From NCBI RefSeq assembly GCF_005144415.1, contig NZ_SWJE01000001.1, positions 124,001-188,000 of the forward strand: a stretch of 64,000 nt of DNA. Reading direction: 5' to 3'. Under the pieces are notes generated by a model that was not told the DNA's origin, did no database searches, and saw only the letters and a list, made by a program, of their open reading frames with translations. This DNA comes from Trinickia terrae. Its GTDB lineage: Bacteria > Pseudomonadota > Gammaproteobacteria > Burkholderiales > Burkholderiaceae. Of the stretch, positions 58,460-64,000 are shown in pieces; position 1 is the first letter of the stretch, and each line of letters starts with the position of its first letter. The translations under genes were made by a program, and so were the position numbers.

Positions 58460-59203
58460 CTAGCGACTCAGCGTATCGACGAAGGCCTCGAAGCCCAGGC
58501 CCGTTCTGGCGTCGAGCGTGGCGGCGCGAGCGCGGATCGCGTCCCAGTTGAGATTCGGACGCCCCTTCCAAAGCACCATTACGCCTTGCTCGGCCGTGAG
58601 CGCAATGAATTTTCGACGAGGGAAGATGCCCGCCACTGTCGACATGAACGTTGCTGCCCAATTGGCCGTGGGGCGATAGACGTTCACGGTCATCACACCA
58701 TCGGCGCGCAGAATACGATGGCAGGCTCGATAAAATTCGGCGGTATGGAGCGCATCGATCGGACGGTTGCACTCGTCGAAGGCGTCGGCAAGGATCAGGT
58801 CGCACCGTCCGCCGTGGTTCGGGATGAAGGTGGACGCATCCTCCACCACGACTCGCAAGCGCTCGTCATCAGCGGGCAGGCCGAAGCACGTCCGCGCGAG
58901 TCCTACCACTTCCGGATCGATTTCCACGGCGATCGTTTGCAGCTCCGGGAGGTGCCTGTGGATGAATTTCGCCTGCTGACCGCCGCCGAGACCGATGAGG
59001 ATGATTTCGGTGGGTGCGGGAATGAAGGCGAGGGGATGCAGCATTGTCCGCGTGTACTGCACCGAGAGATCGTCGGGGCTGGACAAACTCATTTCGGTGA
59101 GACTGGTCGTTTCATCATCGGCCATCTTGAGCGAGAGCCTGTCACCGAAGTTCATGATTATGTATTTTTTCGTTTTCAGAACGACATCGGTATGGGTCGT
59201 CAT
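58460..59203 (-). CDS. Spermidine-synthase-like methyltransferase-fold protein
   Basis: A 247-residue Rossmann-fold protein with the nucleotide/polyamine site LIGLGGGQQAKFIHR, VEIDPEVV and the acidic loop DLILADAFDE. This matches polyamine aminopropyltransferase (SpeE)-like proteins, though the tetramer-forming N-terminal domain is short. It could make a polyamine or methylate another substrate. ATG 59203 follows AGAGGGG. It converges with the GH3 gene. Confidence 0.75.
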   Translation of the reverse strand: MTTHTDVVLKTKKYIIMNFGDRLSLKMADDETTSLTEMSLSSPDDLSVQYTRTMLHPLAFIPAPTEIILIGLGGGQQAKFIHRHLPELQTIAVEIDPEVVGLARTCFGLPADDERLRVVVEDASTFIPNHGGRCDLILADAFDECNRPIDALHTAEFYRACHRILRADGVMTVNVYRPTANWAATFMSTVAGIFPRRKFIALTAEQGVMVLWKGRPNLNWDAIRARAATLDARTGLGFEAFVDTLSR

Positions 59204-59381
59204 TTTCCCCTCTTGATTCAAATGAACAGTCCTTGAATCATCATCTTTCCGCTTCACGTGTGGCCGTGACGTCGCGAATAAATCGACGCTGCGGCGAATG
59301 CAATTATTGCTGGCCGGAAATTGCGTCGATTGTAGGTCCGGCCCGTTTCAATTTCAGGCCGTTACACATAGGAGGCTGGAG

Positions 59382-59964
59382 ATGACAGAAGCGCTGACCA
59401 ATCGGCCCGTCGCAGTTGTCGCGGGCGCTGGACCGGGCAATGGCCAGGCACTCGCGAAGCGCTTTGCCGAGGCCGGGTACGCCGTCGCATTGCTTGCGCG
59501 CGACAGGACCAGCGTGACGGCGCTGGCGGGCGCCATTCCCAATGCACGAGGCTATGCCTGCGACCTCGGCGACGCCGTGCAGGTGGCGGCGGTATTGGCG
59601 AGTATCCGGTCGGAACTCGGCGAGGTGGATGCCTTGCTCTATAACGCCGGGTCGGGCGTGTTCGCCGATGTGGAGACGATTACGCCCGAGCAGTTCGAAG
59701 CTTCGTGGCGGGTCAACGCGTTCGGCGCACTCCTTTGCGCAAAGCAGGTCATTCCCGCTCTGGCCGAAGGGAGTCCATGTCGCGCTGGTCGTCGTCGACG
59801 GCATCGTCGACATTCCTGGCGCGCGCAAACGTATGCCCGGCAAGCCGGATGATGCCTTTGTCTCGCCTGCGGCGCTGGCTGAGACAGTGCATGCGCTGAC
59901 GGTCCAGGACCGCCGCGGTTGGAGTTTCGAGGTAGAGGTGCGCCCGTTTCTGGAGCCTTGGTGA
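59382..59964 (+). pseudogene. SDR-family gene with an internal deletion and frameshift
   Basis: The frame starts at ATG 59382 after GGAGG and encodes the Rossmann half (VAGAGPGNGQALA, YNAGSG, LLCAKQVIP). At about 59760 the sequence jumps directly to the C-terminal part in another frame (LWPKGVHVALVVVDGIVD ... GWSFEVEVRPF). The catalytic Ser-Tyr-x3-Lys region of about 40 residues is missing. The gene was probably functional recently because both halves are well kept. Confidence 0.75.
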
Positions 59965-60007
59965 TCGCTGTATCAGACTGGGAGCCGCTTCCAGGGCTCC
60001 GATGCTC

Positions 60008-60676
60008 CTATGCGATCGGCGCCCCGTAGGCCCGCACAAAAGTCGTGACGACCGTGGCGATCCATTGATCGACCTGTGCCGCTGAAGGGGTGGCAGTCGG
60101 ATGCGTGAGGCATTGCATATGCGGTTCGCTGCGGACCAAATTGACGAAGTGGGCTGCTGCGGTGTCTCGTCCCAGCACGCTGAGATCCACTTCTCCTGCA
60201 GCCGCTGCGCTGGCCAGATACTCGGCCACCATGGATTGGATGAGATGAGGTCCCGCGAGATAGAAGGCTCGCGCCAGATTCGGAAACGTCGGGGCCTCCG
60301 CGATCACGACGCGAAAGAGGGCCAACGCCGACGGCGACAGAATGACGCTCAAGTAAGCCCGCGCCACGGCCGTCAGCGTTTCCTCGAGCTTTCCCGGGTG
60401 AAACGTGATGCCTCGAATGGCACCAGTGCTGGCGGAGCATTCCGCCTCTATGACGGCGACGAAGAGCGCTTCCTTGCTCGGGTAATGCGCGTAGACCGTG
60501 GACTTCGAGACGCCCGCCTCACGTTGAATCATGTCGGTCGTTGCCGCGCTGAAGCCGTGAGTCAAAAAAATCTTACGAGCAGCATTTAGAACGGTGAGCG
60601 ACTTTGCGCTCGGGTCGGCATCACTTCGGCGAGGGCGTTGCTTCGCGGGTAGCGAAATGGATTGAGTTCGCGGCAT
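60008..60676 (-). CDS. TetR-family repressor (AefR-like)
   Basis: A protein of about 222 residues: N-terminal HTH (FSAATTDMIQREAGVSKSTVYAHYPSKEALF) and a C-terminal TetR domain of the AefR-like type (...AFYLAGPHLIQSMVAEYL...). It is divergent from the dioxygenase-like operon. Two identical palindromes with CCGATCGG cores lie in between, so it probably represses the operon and itself. The start was taken at the Met closest to the HTH family start; others at 60712 and 60730 are possible. Confidence 0.86.
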   Translation of the reverse strand: MPRTQSISLPAKQRPRRSDADPSAKSLTVLNAARKIFLTHGFSAATTDMIQREAGVSKSTVYAHYPSKEALFVAVIEAECSASTGAIRGITFHPGKLEETLTAVARAYLSVILSPSALALFRVVIAEAPTFPNLARAFYLAGPHLIQSMVAEYLASAAAAGEVDLSVLGRDTAAAHFVNLVRSEPHMQCLTHPTATPSAAQVDQWIATVVTTFVRAYGAPIA

Positions 60677-60734
60677 CGGTTCGATAGTCGGATCAACGTG
60701 GGGCAGGTGCATAACCCAATACGATATCATGCCG

Positions 60735-60746
60735 AACCGATCGGTT
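60735..60746. promoter_or_regulatory. TetR operator, perfect palindrome AACCGATCGGTT
   Basis: A 12-bp perfect palindrome near the repressor start. The same core recurs 95 bp away next to the divergent operon. Confidence 0.62.
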
Positions 60747-60829
60747 TACAGAAAGCGACGCTAGCGTTTACGAGAACTCTGAAGGACGCAGGTTTTATTG
60801 ACGGGTTCGATGCGTCGGTCATAAAATCG

Positions 60830-60841
60830 AACCGATCGGTA
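60830..60841. promoter_or_regulatory. TetR operator, second copy (AACCGATCGGTA)
   Basis: This copy has the perfect 10-bp core ACCGATCGGT and lies 82 bp before the 60923 start. Centre-to-centre distance from the first copy is 95 bp, about nine helical turns. Confidence 0.62.
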
Positions 60842-60922
60842 CGGTACTAAGTTGAGCGTTTGAGAAAGCGCCGACCGCTCCTGCAAACACTAGACGGGCA
60901 CAGCCCGAGGAGGAGACAGAAG

Positions 60923-61960
60923 ATGAGTGCTGATACGAAAGCAGGCGTGCCACATCTGTGGACGCGTGAAGGATTTGCCGGTCCGGCTTCGGTGGTGACG
61001 CGGCGTGGATATGCGCCTGACTACCTGTCGGTGCAGGGAGTACACGCCCCGCGCCGGCTGATACTGGAGCGGCTGGTTCCGCAAGATGCGTCGGATGCCG
61101 ATGCGCTGCCCACCGTCGTCGCGCGTTCCAGGATCGGTGTGCGGCTGCTCACGTCGGCTCGCCACGCACCGATGCCGTTCACCGTCAGGAACGTCGAGTC
61201 TGACGAAATTCACTTCATTCAGTCCGGCCAGGTGCGCTTCGATACCGAGGTCGGCAGCCTTCAGGCGGAGGAGGGTGACTTCGTCTGCATCCCGCGATCG
61301 GTCGCTTATCGTTATGCGCCGATCCAGGGCGCCATGCGCAGCATGATCGTCGAATGTCCATCCGCTGCGAGCCTCACGCCGCCAGCGCCGTTCGGGATGA
61401 TCAACTTTGCTCGCGATGTCCGCTATCCGAAGATCGATCGCGAGCTCGACGCGGGCGGGCCAGGAAAACTGGTGCTGAAAACGGCGGATGAGGAGGTGAC
61501 GACCTTCGTCGTGCCACACGATCCGCTCGCGCTCGGCGCACAGCTGTCCACTGCTGTTCCGGTCTGGAAGCTCAGCTTGGCGAGCATCCAACTGCACACC
61601 TACGAACCACACGGCGGACCACCGTCCATGTTCCTATCGACTCGCAACGGCGAGTCGCTCATGTTCAACCTGAGCGCCCGCTCGGGCGGCCGTCCGCCGG
61701 TGCACGTCAACGCCGATTTCGATGAAGTGATCCTCTACGTTCGCGGACCGGGTGCCTACGGCGCCTGTACCGAACCCGGGACGCTCACGTGGGTGCCGAA
61801 GGGCGTCATCCACCATGGACCGAGCGAAGCCGTGCCCGATGGATACCAGGCCTGGCTGCTCGAGACGCGCGCCACCTTGCGCTTCACGCCTGAAGCGCTT
61901 GCTGCCTCCGAATTGATGGAGACAGGCAACTACGGTCCTCATCCGACCGCCGCCGCCTAA
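60923..61960 (+). CDS. Homogentisate 1,2-dioxygenase-like cupin
   Basis: A 345-residue double-cupin protein of the homogentisate dioxygenase superfamily: IHFIQSGQVRFDTEVGSL in the first barrel, then PPVHVNADFDEVILYVRGPG and WVPKGVIHHGPSE, which hold His and Glu/Asp positions like the iron site. It is about 100 residues shorter than HmgA and probably opens a different ring (gentisate, hydroquinone or similar). GAGGAGGAG precedes the ATG. First gene of a TetR-controlled operon. Confidence 0.72.
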   Translation: MSADTKAGVPHLWTREGFAGPASVVTRRGYAPDYLSVQGVHAPRRLILERLVPQDASDADALPTVVARSRIGVRLLTSARHAPMPFTVRNVESDEIHFIQSGQVRFDTEVGSLQAEEGDFVCIPRSVAYRYAPIQGAMRSMIVECPSAASLTPPAPFGMINFARDVRYPKIDRELDAGGPGKLVLKTADEEVTTFVVPHDPLALGAQLSTAVPVWKLSLASIQLHTYEPHGGPPSMFLSTRNGESLMFNLSARSGGRPPVHVNADFDEVILYVRGPGAYGACTEPGTLTWVPKGVIHHGPSEAVPDGYQAWLLETRATLRFTPEALAASELMETGNYGPHPTAAA

Positions 61961-62040
61961 ATCCCCGTCACCCGTTCCCTTCGTGTTCGGCACGCCCGTG
62001 CCGAGGGGATCCTTTTGCCTAAAAAACAGGAAAGCAGAGC

Positions 62041-63006
62041 ATGAACACGATCGAAAAGCTGCCGCTGTGGGAAGCGGCTCAGCGCGAAATGGAAACCTAT
62101 CAATTCCATGCGCCGTCGGATGTGCAGCCCAAGTGGGATGTATCGCAGAAGATTGCCATCAACGTGGCCGTCTCCGGGCGGTTCGACGGCACCGGCACGT
62201 CGCAGCCGACCTCCCTGCAGACCTATGTCGACGCCGCCTCCGATGTGATCGAGGCCGGCGCATGTGGCGTGCATATCGACTTCACTTGGGTGACGGACAA
62301 CCAGGGCCGGCGCCTCGATCGCGACCTGCCGCCTGTCGAGGCCTACGGCACCGTCCTCGAACCGCTGCGCAAGCGGTTCGGCAAGGACTTCGTTCCGAAC
62401 CTCAACGTGCTCAACGGAACGACATTCGATATCTGCGTGAGCCCCGCACGCGAAGGGTTGGCCGAAGTCGCTCCGTGCGCGCCCGGCCATCCGGACGCGT
62501 TCATGGTCCCGGCGATCCAGGCGCTGGAGGATTGCGGCGTCAAGCCTGAACTCGCCGTGCACAGCTCCGGGGAGATCGAGCTGGCCAAGCGCAAGCTCAT
62601 CGACACCGGCATCCTGAAGAAACCCTACAACTGGCTCATTCTCTACGGCCTTCCGTTCAACGGGGGGCGCAGCCTGATCTCGGGCACGTGGGTCAGCAAC
62701 GCGCAGGACATGGCGCGGCATTTGTTCCTGATGGTCGACCAGATTCGCAGCATCGATCCGACGTCGGTGATGTCCGTTTGCGCAGCCGGTCGCGCGTCGC
62801 TGTACATGACCACGCTCGCAACGATGATGGGGTTGCACATCCGGGTCGGGACGGAGGATACGCCGTGGAAGTATCCGAATTCCGACGAGCGCCTCAAGGA
62901 CAACCTCGAGATGTTCAAGATGGCGAAGGACATCGCGGAGCTGCATGGCCGCAAGCCGGCGTCGGCCAACGAGTATCGCGCGCTGATCGGAAAGCCGGCT
63001 CGCTGA
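62041..63006 (+). CDS. BKACE (DUF849) beta-keto acid cleavage enzyme
   Basis: A 321-residue TIM-barrel protein of the beta-keto acid cleavage enzyme family, with ACGVHIDFTW, ELAVHSSGEIELAK and VGTEDTPW. BKACEs condense a beta-keto acid with acetyl-CoA to give acetoacetate and a new CoA ester. In this operon it may act on a ring-cleavage product. It lies 80 bases after the dioxygenase-like gene; the tail is slightly longer than in Kce. Confidence 0.82.
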   Translation: MNTIEKLPLWEAAQREMETYQFHAPSDVQPKWDVSQKIAINVAVSGRFDGTGTSQPTSLQTYVDAASDVIEAGACGVHIDFTWVTDNQGRRLDRDLPPVEAYGTVLEPLRKRFGKDFVPNLNVLNGTTFDICVSPAREGLAEVAPCAPGHPDAFMVPAIQALEDCGVKPELAVHSSGEIELAKRKLIDTGILKKPYNWLILYGLPFNGGRSLISGTWVSNAQDMARHLFLMVDQIRSIDPTSVMSVCAAGRASLYMTTLATMMGLHIRVGTEDTPWKYPNSDERLKDNLEMFKMAKDIAELHGRKPASANEYRALIGKPAR

Positions 63007-63212
63007 AGACCGGCAGCACGCCACAGGTATTTCTTTCGTTGCTGCGGCGAACGCGTGTCAGGCGGACCGCTTGATGCCGGAGGCGCATGCGCTGTTCACC
63101 CGCTGCGCCTCCACCGAGAGCAGCTCCCGCCGCCGGTGATAGCCGGCGACCAGGGGTGCGCTGCAGTCACGCCCAGCAAGCAGAGCAACGCAATACACGT
63201 TTAGGAGTTTCC

Positions 63213-64000
63213 ATGACTCACGCGACTGTCGACGAACGCTTTTTCTCCTTCTCCCCGGTCCCCTTCGACGGGGCAGGACGAAGCTCGCCGGTTGCCGGCG
63301 TTCCGCCGGTGCAATCGTTGGTCGAACGAGCCTGCGGGATGGTGCATGACCTGCAGGAGAACGCCCGCCAGACCGAGAACGATCGTCGTATTTCAGAAGA
63401 GACCATCACGCGGTTTCGCGATGCCGGGTTCTTCCGACTGATGCAACCGGCTCGGTATGGCGGCTACGAATACGGATTCACGGCATTCATCGATGTGATC
63501 AGCGAGGTCGCGCGTGGTTGCGCATCATCCGCTTGGGGATGCTCGATTGCGGCGATCCATCAATGGGTCGTCGCACTGTTTCCGGAACAGGCACAGGACG
63601 ATGTGTGGGGCGCCAATCGGGATGCGATCGTGTGCGGTTCCTATGCGCCCGCGGCCATGGCGCAGCGCTGCGACGGCGGCTACCGCGTCAAGGGACGCTG
63701 GCAATGGGCGTCGAATGTCGACAACTCGCAATGGGCGCTGCTCGGCGTTCAGTTTCCTCCGGAGAAGGAAGGGGATGCGCCTACTGGAGGCTTCCTGCTC
63801 GTGCCGTCGTCGGATTGGCGGATCGAAGACGACTGGCATGTGGCCGGCCAGGCGGGAACGGGATCGAAGACAGTCGCACTCGACAGCGATACGTTCGTTC
63901 CCGCCCATCGATGCCTCACCTTTGCCGAAGCTGCATCGAGTCACGCGCCCGGGGCCGAGGTCAACCGCGGTCCGTTCTACCGTATTCCCGTGCTGTCGAT
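63213..64000 (+). CDS. Acyl-CoA-dehydrogenase-like flavin monooxygenase (HsaA/HpaB-like group D), 3'-partial
   Basis: The first 262 codons of a two-domain acyl-CoA-dehydrogenase-fold protein: NDRRISEETITRFRDAGFFRLMQPARYGG, CASSAWGCSIAAIHQW, the beta-domain GRWQWASNVDNSQWALLGV and GTGSKTVALD. This is the flavin-dependent monooxygenase (HsaA, NcnH-like) group that hydroxylates phenols using reduced flavin from a partner reductase. AGGAG precedes the ATG 63213. The gene continues beyond the window, so a reductase gene may follow. Confidence 0.83.
   Translation, partial: MTHATVDERFFSFSPVPFDGAGRSSPVAGVPPVQSLVERACGMVHDLQENARQTENDRRISEETITRFRDAGFFRLMQPARYGGYEYGFTAFIDVISEVARGCASSAWGCSIAAIHQWVVALFPEQAQDDVWGANRDAIVCGSYAPAAMAQRCDGGYRVKGRWQWASNVDNSQWALLGVQFPPEKEGDAPTGGFLLVPSSDWRIEDDWHVAGQAGTGSKTVALDSDTFVPAHRCLTFAEAASSHAPGAEVNRGPFYRIPVLS

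Overview
The window is high-GC proteobacterial DNA that reads like an accessory (second chromosome or megaplasmid) region of a Burkholderiales species, most likely the Burkholderia/Paraburkholderia/Caballeronia group. The basis is base composition, a CioAB-type oxidase pair, a relic of a Burkholderia-type porin, many LysR/LacI/TetR-controlled catabolic operons, and a Caulobacter-like oxidative xylose (Weimberg) gene set. I saw no rRNA, tRNA, CRISPR array or prophage. Two stretches (about 24.8-26.3 kb and 42.7-44.0 kb) are graveyards of transposon, plasmid and gene fragments.

Layout. 0-9 kb: 3' part of an M20 amidohydrolase; cioAB-type cytochrome bd oxidase; a TehA/SLAC1 channel; a copper pair (CopZ-like chaperone, DUF305 protein) behind a promoter built like the E. 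coli CueR-controlled copA promoter; an MFS pump; a DsbG-like protein. 9-15.2 kb: a LysR regulator divergent from two carboxymuconolactone-decarboxylase-family proteins, an ABM monooxygenase, a double cupin, a flavin amine oxidase, a zinc alcohol dehydrogenase and a secreted SnoaL-like protein. 15.6-22 kb: a MetR-like regulator divergent from a MalY/PatB C-S lyase, an APC permease and a polar amino-acid ABC importer, probably sulfur amino-acid uptake and cleavage. 22-26.3 kb: an AT-rich GMC oxidoreductase, phosphatidylserine decarboxylase, then IS5-type and conjugation-gene (TraL/StbB, TraM/StbC) remnants.

26.3-37 kb, all minus strand: a chemoreceptor, then a catabolic operon (DapA-family lyase, Fe-dependent alcohol dehydrogenase, DUF1537 kinase joined in frame to PdxA2, sodium/solute symporter, BNR sialidase-like protein, DeoR regulator, SDR). 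It is preceded by three helically phased copies of a palindrome and a porin relic. 37.3-42.5 kb, plus strand: a sugar-acid operon (IlvD/Edd dehydratase, RraA-like aldolase, MFS, GntR-like LacI regulator) with two identical-arm 16-bp operators 63 bp apart. 44-58.4 kb: MFS transporter, LacI regulator, and a long operon coding for a sugar ABC importer plus XylB, XylC, XylD and XylX homologues and a cytoplasmic GH3 beta-xylosidase; together these would import xylo-oligosaccharides, cut them inside the cell and oxidise xylose to 2-oxoglutarate semialdehyde. The last Weimberg enzyme (XylA) is not in the window. 58.4-64 kb: spermidine-synthase-like protein, a deleted SDR pseudogene, and a TetR-controlled operon (homogentisate-dioxygenase-like cupin, BKACE/DUF849, acyl-CoA-dehydrogenase-like flavin monooxygenase) running off the end.

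The least familiar systems are the sialidase-like/DtnK-PdxA2 operon and the TetR-controlled dioxygenase/BKACE/monooxygenase operon. Both look like complete but unassigned catabolic routes.
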